From assembly GCF_050875635.1 (NCBI RefSeq), contig NZ_JBPAOH010000020.1, positions 1-64,000 on the forward strand: a stretch of DNA of 64,000 nucleotides, written 5' to 3'. The position numbers were made by a program, and so were the translations under genes. Below are positions 18,896 through 26,602 of this stretch, piece after piece. The DNA comes from Hassallia sp050875635 (lineage in GTDB: Bacteria > Cyanobacteriota > Cyanobacteriia > Cyanobacteriales > Nostocaceae). Every line of letters begins with the position of its first letter. Within the stretch, counting starts at the first letter, position 1. Below the pieces are notes generated by a model. The model worked only from the letters and a program-made list of their open reading frames with translations, was not told the DNA's origin and made no database searches.

Positions 18896-19402
18896 TTAAG
18901 AGTTAGGAGTTACTCTTGTCACGCTTGTTCGCCGCTAGGTGTTCGGTGCAAGGTAGATTACCTATTAACGAACCGCCCTTCTCCCAAAGGGAGACGCTGC
19001 GCGAACGGGTTCGCCAGTCCCCCATCGTGACGGAAAGCGGAGCCACTGCGGTGGACGGGTCTCCCGGCATAAAGCAAGTGGCGTCCAAGACGGGGGCTGG
19101 ACTCACAAAGGCACGAAGTACACAAAGTAAGAAAAGAAAGAAAAAGGTAGGTAATTTTGTAGCGAGAAGAAAGTAGGAGTTAATAACCTTGGACTATGGA
19201 CTGTGGACTATTGACTTTGGGAAGCGGGTAGAATTTTCTTGTGGCTAATGGTTGCGATCGCACCCTACATGAAGCTAGGATCTTTAAGCTTAAAGCTATA
19301 TGCTCCGATTAGCTTGTGGGAACACAGCTACAAATTATGTGAGTTACCCTGCCCAAAGCTAAGATGTGAGAGATTTTACCGGAAAAAGAGAAACGAAAAA
19401 CG
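18896..19402. repeat. 507-bp gap with dispersed repeats and heptamer repeats before rplI
   Basis: 18925-19090 is rich in dispersed-repeat modules (CTCCCAAAGGGAGACGCTGC, GCGAACGGGTTCGCC) that form small hairpins. 19189-19218 has about four heptamer-like units (GGACTAT, GGACTGT). The rest up to rplI must hold its promoter. Frames crossing this region (18916-19176, 19239-19424) are not credible genes. Confidence 0.65.
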
Positions 19403-19861
19403 ATGGCGAAACGCATACAGTTAGTTTTAAACCAAGATGTCAACAAGCTGGGAAAATCTGGTGACTTAGTAGAAGTTGCTCCTGGCTATGCTCGTAATTA
19501 TCTGATTCCACAGAAGTTGGCAATTAATGCTACTCCTGGTATTCTAAAGCAAGTTGAACGCCGTCGCGAGGTGGAACGTCAGCGGCAATTAGAACTCAAG
19601 CAACAAGCGCTTGAACAAAAAGCAGCTTTGGAAAAAGTTGCTAGCTTGAGAATTGCCAAGCAAGTTGGTGAAGGTGAAGCGATTTTCGGTACTGTCACTA
19701 CTCAAGAAGTTGCTGATGCAATTAAAGAAAGTGCAGGACTAGAAGTAGATCGACGCGGTATTACTATACCTGATATTAGCCAAACAGGTACTTACAAAGC
19801 TGAAATTAAGCTGCATTCGGAAGTAACCGCGCAAATCGATATTGAAGTCGTATCTAACTAA
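19403..19861 (+). CDS. rplI: 50S ribosomal protein L9
   Basis: 152 residues. The N-terminal globular domain has the L9 signature: QLVLNQDVNKLGKSGDLVEVAPGYARNYLIP is split here by the family's conserved G-x-YARN-L-P core. A charged connecting helix (about 45-80) and a C-terminal domain (IFGTVTTQEVADAI) follow. L9 binds 23S rRNA near the L1 stalk. As in many cyanobacteria, it is directly upstream of dnaB; here a hairpin and repeats lie between. Confidence 0.96.
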   Translation: MAKRIQLVLNQDVNKLGKSGDLVEVAPGYARNYLIPQKLAINATPGILKQVERRREVERQRQLELKQQALEQKAALEKVASLRIAKQVGEGEAIFGTVTTQEVADAIKESAGLEVDRRGITIPDISQTGTYKAEIKLHSEVTAQIDIEVVSN

Positions 19862-19877
19862 CAGCTTTTTGATTTTA

Positions 19878-19920
19878 AACCACAGATACACACTCTGTTA
19901 ATTTGTGTTGGTCTGTGGTT
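19878..19920 (+). terminator. Hairpin after rplI
   Basis: AACCACAGA at 19878 pairs with TCTGTGGTT ending at 19920, extended by ACAC/GTGT. It lies 17 bases after the rplI stop. There is no long T-run, so termination is probable but not certain. Confidence 0.6.
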
Positions 19921-19984
19921 CTAAAGTTTGCTGTTGAATGTTTAGCAAATTGTCGCGCTTGTAAGTGGGTGAAATTAAACTTCA

Positions 19985-20065
19985 AACAACGTAGTGAGCG
20001 GTAAACCGCTCAAATCAAGGTTTTAAGGGCTGTTAGCGAAGCTTTCCCGTAGGGTAGCCCTTACT
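19985..20065. repeat. Dispersed palindromic repeats before dnaB
   Basis: GTAGTGAGCGGTAAACCGCTC (near-palindrome; same type as 56047-56069 and 47490-47545) is followed by GCGAAGCTTTCCCGTAGGG, another repeat module common between genes in this window. Confidence 0.6.
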
Positions 20066-20142
20066 ACAAAGGAATGCCCATCTACACCTGATTAAAAGGG
20101 ATTTTGAGATATAAAATCCCAAATATATATATAAAATTATTT

Positions 20143-22773
20143 ATGGCAGAAGAACTAAGTTTTCAAGGTGATGGAAGCGATCGCTTACCACCCCAAAACA
20201 TCGAAGCGGAAGAAGCGGTTTTGGGGGGAATTTTATTAGATCCTGAAGCGATCGGACGAGTTAGCGAAAGTCTTATTCCAGAAGCTTTTTATATTAGCGC
20301 TCATAAAGACATTTATCAAGCAGCGCTGCGTCTCCACGCTCAACATAAACCCACGGATTTGCTGGCGGTGATTAATTGGCTAGCTGACCATGATATGCTT
20401 GCCCGCATTGGTGGCAGAAATAAATTAGCCTCTCTTGTAGATCGCACCGTTTCCGCTGTTAACATCGACGCTTTAGCATCGCTCGTAACAGAAAAATATC
20501 TCCGGCGTCAGTTAATTAAAACTGGTAATGAAATTGTCCATCTCGGTTTCCAGACAGAAACCGAATTACCAATAGTTTTCGATCAAGCAGAACAGAAAGT
20601 TTTCAACGTAACTCAAGAACGTCCGCAATCAGGTTTAATTCACATTGAGAACATTTTAATTAATGCTTATCAGGATATTGAAGATCGTCATCAAGGAGTA
20701 GCTTTACCGGGTATTCCCTGCGGATTTTATGATTTAGATGCGATGACAACCGGCTTTCAGCGTTCTGATTTAATCATTGTCGCTGGCAGACCGTCAATGG
20801 GAAAATGCTTGCATGAAAATGCGGAAATACTTTTGAGTGACGGGAGTATCTCAACTATTAAAGAAATATATCATCGTCAGCAAGCTGAGTTAATAACTTT
20901 AGGAGATGATTGGAAATTTCATCTAACTCAAGCTTCAGCCTTTGTTGATGATGGTATTAAACCGATTTTTGGTGTTACTACTCGCTTGGGACGATATATT
21001 GAAACTACTATCACCCATCCTTATTTAACCATCAATGGATGGCGACAACTTTCAGAATTAAGAGTAGGCGATAAAATTGCTGTACCTCATAAAATCGATG
21101 TATTTGGTACAGAAACTATCCGCGAATGTGAAGTTAAATTATTGGCATATTTCATAGGTGATGGGTGCTTGACAGATTCCACACCAGAATTTACTAATAT
21201 TAACTCTCGCATTCAAAATGATTTTACCTACGCTATTACCAGCTTTTCAGATAAGTTGAAAGTTAGGATAGAAATTAGGAGCGATGCCTGCGGCGGGCTA
21301 CGCCTACGCACACCAATACTTACGGCTGCGATGTGTCAAGGGCAAAAGAATCCTTTAACAACATGGTTGGAAAACATAGGGTTATGGGGCAAAAAAGCTG
21401 ATGCCAAAATCATTCCGCAAGTTATTTTTAAATTGGAGCGATCGCAAGTTTCTTTATTCCTCAATCGTTTGTTTGCAACCGATGGATGGGCTACATTACT
21501 TACAAGCGGTCAATCGCAATTAGGCTACTGTACTGTCAGCGAAAAATTAGCTAGACAAATACAACATTTATTATTGCGATTTGGAATTATTGCCAGTCTG
21601 AAAAAACGCTCTGTGAAATATAAAGACACTCGCAGACAAGCTTGGCAATTAGATATTACTGATGCCCAGAGTATCAAAACTTTTATCTCAGAAATTGGGA
21701 TTTTTGGCAAAGAAGAAGCATTAACTAAGGTCGCAGATGCAATATCTAAAAAGAGATATCAAACAAATCGTGACCTCATTCCAATAGAAATTTGGCAACA
21801 GATAACAACAGCTAAAGGTAATGAACCTTGGACTCTTTTAGCTCAACGTGCCGGAATTCAAGGGTATTCAAATATCCATGTTGGTAAACGTGCTTTATCA
21901 CGAGAAAGACTGTGGATATTAGCAAGTACTTTAGAAAATTTGCCACTTCAGCAGTTAGCAGCGAGTGATGTGTACTGGGATGAAATAGTTTCCATTGAAT
22001 CGATGGGATGCAAACAAGTTTATGACTTAACAATCCCAGAGACACACAATTTTGTCGCCAATGATATTTGTGTTCACAATACCGCTTTCTGTCTCAATCT
22101 AGCTCATAATGTTGCTACTTCTTATAAATTACCCGTTGCTTTTTTCAGTTTAGAAATGTCAAAAGAGCAATTGGTACAGCGATTATTAGCTAGTGAAGCG
22201 CAAATTGAAAGTGGTTATTTGCGGAGTGGACGCATTAGCCAAACTCAGTGGGAATCTTTAAGCCGTGCTATTGGTATACTCTCAGAAATGCCAATTTATA
22301 TTGACGATACGCCGAATATTACAGTTACACAAATGCGGAGTCAAGCGCGACGTTTGCAAGCAGAAAAGGGAACAGAATTAGGATTAATTGTCATAGATTA
22401 CTTGCAATTAATGGAAGGTGCGGGCGATAATCGCGTACAAGAATTATCTAAAATTACGCGCAATCTCAAAGGTTTAGCTCGTGAATTAAGTGTGCCAGTT
22501 ATTGCTTTATCTCAGCTAAGTAGAGGTGTGGAAGCGCGTACTAATAAGCGTCCGATGTTGTCTGATTTAAGAGAATCGGGTTCGATCGAGCAAGACGCCG
22601 ATTTAGTTATTATGCTTTATCGAGATGAATATTATACGCCAGATACACCCGATCGCGGTGTGGCAGAAGTGATAATCGCTAAACACCGCAATGGTCCCAC
22701 AGGAACTGTGAAACTTTTGTTTGACCCGCTGTTTACTAAGTTTAAAAATTTAGCTAAACCAAGTAATTATTAA
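20143..22773 (+). CDS. dnaB: Replicative DNA helicase DnaB, intein-containing
   Basis: 876 residues as precursor from the ATG at 20143 (MAEELSFQGD); the upstream in-frame TTG at 20104 is unlikely. The extein starts RLPPQNIEAEEAVLGG (N-terminal DnaB domain). The RecA-like domain follows, whose P-loop GRPSMGK-T is interrupted after the lysine by a 425-residue intein. After it come FFSLEMSKEQLVQRLL, LIVIDYLQLM and the uninterrupted DLRESGSIEQDADLV. Removing the intein leaves 451 residues, a normal DnaB length. It unwinds DNA ahead of the fork as a hexamer; activity requires splicing because the ATP site is split. Confidence 0.95.
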   Translation: MAEELSFQGDGSDRLPPQNIEAEEAVLGGILLDPEAIGRVSESLIPEAFYISAHKDIYQAALRLHAQHKPTDLLAVINWLADHDMLARIGGRNKLASLVDRTVSAVNIDALASLVTEKYLRRQLIKTGNEIVHLGFQTETELPIVFDQAEQKVFNVTQERPQSGLIHIENILINAYQDIEDRHQGVALPGIPCGFYDLDAMTTGFQRSDLIIVAGRPSMGKCLHENAEILLSDGSISTIKEIYHRQQAELITLGDDWKFHLTQASAFVDDGIKPIFGVTTRLGRYIETTITHPYLTINGWRQLSELRVGDKIAVPHKIDVFGTETIRECEVKLLAYFIGDGCLTDSTPEFTNINSRIQNDFTYAITSFSDKLKVRIEIRSDACGGLRLRTPILTAAMCQGQKNPLTTWLENIGLWGKKADAKIIPQVIFKLERSQVSLFLNRLFATDGWATLLTSGQSQLGYCTVSEKLARQIQHLLLRFGIIASLKKRSVKYKDTRRQAWQLDITDAQSIKTFISEIGIFGKEEALTKVADAISKKRYQTNRDLIPIEIWQQITTAKGNEPWTLLAQRAGIQGYSNIHVGKRALSRERLWILASTLENLPLQQLAASDVYWDEIVSIESMGCKQVYDLTIPETHNFVANDICVHNTAFCLNLAHNVATSYKLPVAFFSLEMSKEQLVQRLLASEAQIESGYLRSGRISQTQWESLSRAIGILSEMPIYIDDTPNITVTQMRSQARRLQAEKGTELGLIVIDYLQLMEGAGDNRVQELSKITRNLKGLARELSVPVIALSQLSRGVEARTNKRPMLSDLRESGSIEQDADLVIMLYRDEYYTPDTPDRGVAEVIIAKHRNGPTGTVKLLFDPLFTKFKNLAKPSNY
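20806..22080 (+). other. DnaB intein with LAGLIDADG homing endonuclease
   Basis: 425 residues, from Cys1 (CLHENAEILLSDGS) to the C-terminal VHN, with Thr as the +1 extein residue. Splicing blocks are visible: block A at the N-terminus, block B TTITHPYLTINGW (T-x2-H), block F YDLTIPETHNFVAND and block G terminal His-Asn. In the middle are two LAGLIDADG-type motifs, LLAYFIGDGCL and LFLNRLFATDGWA, so the endonuclease looks complete. The insertion point is the P-loop lysine, a different site from the RESG/SIEQ site of the Synechocystis DnaB intein, which is empty here. Confidence 0.93.
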
Positions 22774-22878
22774 TTGCGGTAAAAAGAATTAATCATAAAA
22801 ATACCTAGCACCTTGGTTGAACACTAAGAGTGTTGTTATAACAAGGTTAAAGCTGTAAATAAACTAAAAGTAGAAATC

Positions 22879-23145
22879 ATGAATATCCAACTAAAACCTG
22901 AACTAGAGCAAATTATCCAAGCGCAAATTGCTACAGGTAGATACGCAAATGCCGAAGAAGTACTTAGTAAAGCCTTGAAGCTGCTATTAGACTGGGAAAA
23001 AGGTTATCAGCAGTGGGTAGAAGAAACACGACAAAAAGTTGAGGTTGCGATTGTTCAGTTGGATAGAAAAGAAGGTATTGATGGGGAAGTTGTAGTTGAG
23101 CAACTACGAGAAAAATTGCGTAAAGCGAGAGAAAAGCAAGGATGA
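22879..23145 (+). CDS. ParD-like antitoxin
   Basis: 88 residues. N-terminal ribbon-helix-helix of the ParD/CC2985 type (MNIQLKPELEQIIQAQIATG, YANAEEVLSKALKLL), then a long charged helix that would wrap the toxin. Its stop overlaps the start of the ParE-like frame by 4 bases (ATGA), the usual coupling in such operons. It should bind and neutralise the toxin and autoregulate the operon; the toxin is frameshifted here, so the antitoxin may now be an orphan. Confidence 0.8.
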   Translation: MNIQLKPELEQIIQAQIATGRYANAEEVLSKALKLLLDWEKGYQQWVEETRQKVEVAIVQLDRKEGIDGEVVVEQLREKLRKAREKQG

Positions 23146-23445
23146 AACAACATATTATCTCTCCAGAAGCAAGCCAAGATTTAGAAGAAATTATTGATTA
23201 TTTTGCTAGTATAAATATTGATGCTGGAGAGCGTTTTGTTGATGAGTTTGATAAAAAGTGTAAATATTTAGCTAATTTTCCCAATATGGGACGGAGTTAC
23301 GGAAATATTAAACCTGATTTAAGGGGGTGTTCCTTTAGATGATTACATTATCCTTTACCGAGTTATAAACAGTGAAGTTGAAATTGTGCGTGTAATTAGT
23401 GGTTATCGAAATTTAGAGTCTTTATTTACAGAATCAAACGAGTAA
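23142..23445 (+). pseudogene. ParE-like toxin, frameshifted at a G5 run
   Basis: The first frame encodes MKQHIISPEASQDLEEIIDY...NMGRSYGNIKPDLRG and stops at 23342. Reading on in the next frame after the GGGGG at 23323-23327 gives VPLDDYIILYRVI, VEIVRVISGYRNLESLF and a stop at 23445, the normal ParE C-terminus including the conserved RVISGYR. One extra G therefore truncates the protein from about 100 to 66 residues and removes its core strands. It could be a real inactivating mutation, a slippage-prone site that restores frame in some transcripts, or a sequencing error. Confidence 0.85.
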
Positions 23446-23549
23446 GTTGTTGATTAAAGGTTAGTAGTTGGTTGAATTTCCCACCAACTACGCTTTCAGT
23501 AGTATTAAGTTTGGGAACGCGGTAATTGGGAACGTGCGAATTGGAAAAA

Positions 23550-23632
23550 ACCCATTACCCATCACCAATTACCCATTACCCATTACCCATTACCAATCAC
23601 CCATTACCCATTACCAATCACCCAACCTTCAG
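23550..23632. repeat. CCCATTA/CCAATCA heptamer STRR
   Basis: About eleven units of CCCATTA with variants (CCCATCA, CCAATTA, CCAATCA) run in register. The 3' end of the FKBP gene on the other strand, including its stop codon at 23618-23620, lies inside the array. Confidence 0.85.
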
Positions 23633-24139
23633 CAATTCCACATCAAAAAGCAGGGTAGCGTTAGGTGGAATGACACCACCAGCACCACGCGCACCATAAC
23701 CTAACTCTGGGGGGATGATTAATTTGCGACGACCGCCTACTTTCATAGTGCTAAGTCCTTCGTCCCAACCTTTGATGACTTGTCCGACGCCGAGTTTAAA
23801 GTCGAAGGGACGGTTGCGATCGCGTGAACTATCAAATTTTGTACCATCTTCTAAAGTGCCGGTGTAGTGTACTGTCACCTTTTGTCCGGTTTTAGGAGTG
23901 TCACCAGTCCCCTCTACTATTTCGACGTACTTCAATCCAGAGGGGGTAGTGACGGCATTTTCATCAGCCATAGTTTTGCTCGCTATCAGAATATTGTTTT
24001 CAGTTACAGTAGTGGACGCTGGTGTAGTTTCACTCAAAGGTGCAGCAACAGATGTATTCTGTTTTCCGCCAACTTGAGCCAATACTAAAACCACTACACA
24101 GACCAGCATGAAACCCACGCTAAGTAAAATTGCTTTCAT
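23618..24139 (-). CDS. FKBP-type peptidyl-prolyl cis-trans isomerase, exported/membrane-anchored
   Basis: 173 residues. N-terminal hydrophobic signal or anchor (LLSVGFMLVCVVVLVLAQVGG), a Ser/Thr-rich linker, then one FKBP domain: TPSGLKYVEIVEGTG, VTVHYTGTLEDGTKFDSS, GQVIKGWDEGLSTMKVGG, KLIIPPELGYG and NATLLFDVELL. The active-site residues of the family (Tyr of VHYTG, Asp of FDSS, Trp of KGWDEG, Tyr of LGYG) are present. It should catalyse proline isomerisation in the periplasm or thylakoid lumen. Confidence 0.93.
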   Translation of the reverse strand: MKAILLSVGFMLVCVVVLVLAQVGGKQNTSVAAPLSETTPASTTVTENNILIASKTMADENAVTTPSGLKYVEIVEGTGDTPKTGQKVTVHYTGTLEDGTKFDSSRDRNRPFDFKLGVGQVIKGWDEGLSTMKVGGRRKLIIPPELGYGARGAGGVIPPNATLLFDVELLKVG

Positions 24140-24220
24140 TCATCAGTCCTCCCTACATACGTGGTTTAGGATTCTTGTTTACCAGTAGGACAAAACTTAG
24201 TTTAAATCAGAAAGCGCATC

Positions 24221-24544
24221 CTAACGCCAGAGCTTATTTTCTAAATCGCGAATTTGACGCTCCAGACGATCAATTCTACCGCGTAGTTCGTCCACTTCTG
24301 ACTGGCGAGCAACACCCAAATCCTGCATCATATTTCGCATTTGCCGTTGCATGTTGCCTTCAAAGTTGCCCTGTTCGGACTTTAACTGCTGTGCAATATC
24401 ATCGATTACCGCTTTGGCTTGTTCGGGATTCAGCTTGCCATCTTTGACCAAATCATCGCCCACTTGCTTGAGTTTGTCTGCTACCAAAGAGGTTGTACCA
24501 ATACCAACCATTAATAATTGTTGCACCCAATTGTTGTTGTCCAT
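24221..24544 (-). CDS. Phasin-like coiled-coil protein
   Basis: 107 residues. N-terminal amphipathic stretch (NNWVQQLLMVGIGTTSLVADKL), then LNPEQAKAVIDDIAQQLKSE and a C-terminal heptad coiled coil (VDELRGRIDRLERQIRDLENKL). This pattern matches phasin/poly(3-hydroxyalkanoate) granule-associated-like proteins, which coat granules or act as stress-related coiled coils; cyanobacterial members are often named phasin family. There is no polyhydroxyalkanoate gene nearby. It follows the same strand as the FKBP gene, about 80 bases upstream of it. Confidence 0.7.
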   Translation of the reverse strand: MDNNNWVQQLLMVGIGTTSLVADKLKQVGDDLVKDGKLNPEQAKAVIDDIAQQLKSEQGNFEGNMQRQMRNMMQDLGVARQSEVDELRGRIDRLERQIRDLENKLWR

Positions 24545-24685
24545 ATTTTTTTCCTATTACTTTTTTTAAACAAGCCGATTCTTGCTTTTGTGTGTAGGTA
24601 ATTAAAGCTATGCTAAAAACAAGCGCTATTTTAGCCTACAGCTCTATTTTGGCAAATTTGCACTATTATATAAGGAATTAAAGGT

Positions 24686-24995
24686 GTGGTTATCGAACTA
24701 CTCAAGGTGAAAATACCGCCCAAACTGCGAGAAAAATATATTCAAACATAATGCAGAAATATGGACAGCAGCGCTGGCTAAGTATCCAGGATTTATCGCT
24801 TCATAGGTTTGGATCAACCCCAACGATCCCACAGAAGTTGTGCTGATAATTCGTTGGCAAACTCGCGAACATTGGCACGCTATACCCAAAGTTGATTTAG
24901 AGGCGATCGCGAAGACGTTTGATGCAGCAATGGGAAAATCTTATCCTATTGTCGAGTCCGCTGAATATCAAGTGCGGAAATTTCCCCATTCCTAA
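24686..24995 (+). pseudogene. Pseudogene of a TIGR03792-like cyanobacterial protein
   Basis: From GTG at 24686: VVIELLKVKIPPKLREKYIQ, then a one-base frameshift near 24749. The second frame gives HNAEIWTAALAKYPGFIAS, an in-frame TAG, then VWINPNDPTEVVLIIRW, DLEAIAKTFDAAMGKSYPIV and ESAEYQVRKFPHS to the stop at 24995. The pieces match in order a small cyanobacterial family of unknown function that I recall as TIGR03792. Two independent lesions make it a dead gene. Confidence 0.8.
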
Positions 24996-25061
24996 AAGCT
25001 GTGCCTCTACTAGAAGAGAAAATCGTTATAATCATCTTCGAGTTTTACAAAAAAACCAGCC

Positions 25062-25729
25062 ATGTTATTTAATCTGCCGAGGTACTTGCCTAGAACCGAA
25101 GAACTACCCGATGACGAAACACCTGTAGATAACGAACTGCAATAATTAATACCAGGGTTGTTGAAAGCAATACTGCTGATACTTTGGTCAGAGCGCATGG
25201 ACTGGTTTTTTGGCGTAGATATGGGTATTTATTATCACCACGATAACCGCCGATTGTACCAGATGGATTTCTCAGCTTAGGGGTAGAGCGCGTTTATGAA
25301 GAATTACGCCCCAGTTATGTACTGTGGGATGAAAATGTTATTCCTATTTTGGTGCTAGAAGTAGTTTCTCAAAATTATCGCAAAGAATACAGCACCAAAT
25401 TAGATGAATATGCAGCTTTGGGTGTACTTTATTATGTAATTTATTCATCTCGCCGTCGCCGCAAACCGCGTTTGGAAGTGCATCGGTTAGTTAATGGTAA
25501 GTATGAATTACAAGAAGGAAATCCCGTTTGGCTACCAGAGATTAATTTAGGAATTGGTTGCGAACGGGGAAATTATTGCGGGGTGACGCGAGAATGGATG
25601 TATTGGTATGATGAGCAGTTGAAACGATATCCCACACCACAAGAACGAATTAAACAAGCAGAACAACGATCGCAAAAGATGGCGGAACAATTGCGATCGC
25701 TTGGCATAGATCCTGATACTCTTGAGTGA
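25062..25729 (+). pseudogene. Uma2-family (DUF820) nuclease-like gene, disrupted
   Basis: The ATG at 25062 opens MLFNLPRYLPRTEELPDDET, stopped by TAA after VDNELQ. The same frame continues LIPGLLKAILLILWSERMDWFFGVDMGIYY, then shifts frame near 25250 to IVPDGFLSLGVERVYEELRP and the intact remainder (LVLEVVSQNYRKEYSTKLDEY ... YYVIYSSRRRRKPR) to the stop at 25729. Family members have a PD-(D/E)XK-like fold. A premature stop plus a frameshift indicate a pseudogene; the 3' part, open from 25349, could still be translated but lacks the N-terminal domain. An IS-like element abuts its stop codon. Confidence 0.85.
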
Positions 25730-26070
25730 AGTACCCCACCGCATGGCGGATGGGGCTTCGCGTCTCATTTGCCGTTGCTCTGTTAGGTACATTCATTGCT
25801 GAATGTTCGTCACTGAAGACGATCTGAGTCTGACACAGCATCTCTGGTATTGCTACCTTTATCCCTCGTGGGAACCCGCGCAGCCGCCCCTCTTCCAGGG
25901 GCAGATAACTGTTTCGTACAACAAGGCTTGGATTATATTTCACAGTCGGACGTAACCTGACTAACCAGCGGTCTTGTTCTTTCCTCCTTTCTCACGCTCT
26001 TAGTCGAGGCTGTGCATATTACTGCTACTGTAGCCGTTTGTTACGAGTCGTGTGAGTGGGTCATCGACCA

Positions 26071-26096
26071 GTACTATAATAGCATCAATATAGTAC
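26071..26096 (+). promoter_or_regulatory. Inverted-repeat operator over a -10 box
   Basis: GTACTATA (26071-26078) and its exact complement TATAGTAC (26089-26096) are separated by 10 bases and end 3 bases before the ATG at 26100. A TATAAT (26075-26080) overlaps the left arm. This is the layout expected for autoregulation by the RHH protein encoded immediately downstream. Confidence 0.65.
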
Positions 26097-26099
26097 CAA

Positions 26100-26258
26100 A
26101 TGGCAACTATGAAAGCGCTAAATATTCGTTTTTCTGATCAAGAACATAAGGACTTGCAAAACGCTAGTCAACAGGTTGAAAGATCTATTAACGAGTTGGT
26201 TCGTGAAGCAGTCAGGGATTATTTGCTAAAGTTGAGGGCATCGAACCCTCAACTTTAG
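26100..26258 (+). CDS. Small ribbon-helix-helix (Arc/CopG-like) protein
   Basis: 52 residues from ATG 26100 (or 49 from the ATG at 26109). MKALNIRFSDQEHKDL is the beta-strand and first helix; RSINELVREAVRDYLLK is the second helix, with the RSINELV turn typical of RHH DNA-binding proteins and antitoxins. No toxin gene follows. The last codons form the right half of a 14-bp perfect hairpin (GCTAAAGTTGAGGG at 26225 with its complement ending 26259), so the stop lies in the likely terminator. Carried inside the IS605-like element. Confidence 0.75.
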   Translation: MATMKALNIRFSDQEHKDLQNASQQVERSINELVREAVRDYLLKLRASNPQL

Positions 26259-26299
26259 CACAGCACACCATCCCCACCGCGTGGCGGATGGGGAATTCC

Positions 26300-26602
26300 G
26301 CGAAAATGCGTTAACAATGATGTCTTTTGACTTGCCGCTTTACTCAGACTAATGTATACTCTTAGTCAAAATTTCACACATATTTTACGCTCTCACGTTA
26401 TTGGATAGTGGTTAATTGATAGTTGAAGCGTTGGTAGTTGCATTTTTGACGCTCCCAACAACAAAGCTCCTACTAACCAACAACCATTAACCACTATCTA
26501 CTTTCAATCTTATTAATCTAAAAGCACCTGTGTGTGATATATGTATATAACACCGTTAACGTACCTGCGAACGGGTGATTAGTTGCAGAGGTGCAGAATC
26601 AG
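26300..26602. other. About 300-bp gap before cysA
   Basis: It contains an inverted pair GATAGTGGTTAAT (26404-26416) / ATTAACCACTATC (26486-26498) with STRR-like surroundings, and the cysA ribosome site AGAGG at 26587. No promoter could be assigned with confidence. Confidence 0.5.

Larger units (their letters stand above)
25728..26295 (-). mobile_element. tnpB-less IS200/IS605-like element with omegaRNA-like segment
   Basis: The element is bounded by near-identical imperfect hairpins, CCCCACCGCATGGCGG at 25734 and CCCCACCGCGTGGCGG at 26271. The left boundary reads on the minus strand as GGGGTACTTCAC, like right ends of cyanobacterial IS605-group elements. Minus-strand sequence 25990-25730 has no credible protein but several short complementary segments before the end hairpin, as expected of the tnpB-associated guide RNA region. 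No tnpA or tnpB is present. Inside is a small RHH gene (26100). Exact ends and the RNA assignment are inference. Confidence 0.55.

Noticed and set aside
18916..19424. Small genes between gloB and rplI
   Set aside because: Their sequence is dispersed repeat and heptamer repeat; products are low-complexity.
25650..25943. Minus-strand gene, possibly the tnpB C-terminus
   Set aside because: It lacks the zinc ribbon and the NAAxNI motif expected at the end of TnpB; the segment fits an RNA region better.
26225..26259. tRNA-like arm (GAGGGCATCGAACCCTC)
   Set aside because: It resembles a T-arm by eye but is part of a longer perfect hairpin with no cloverleaf around it.
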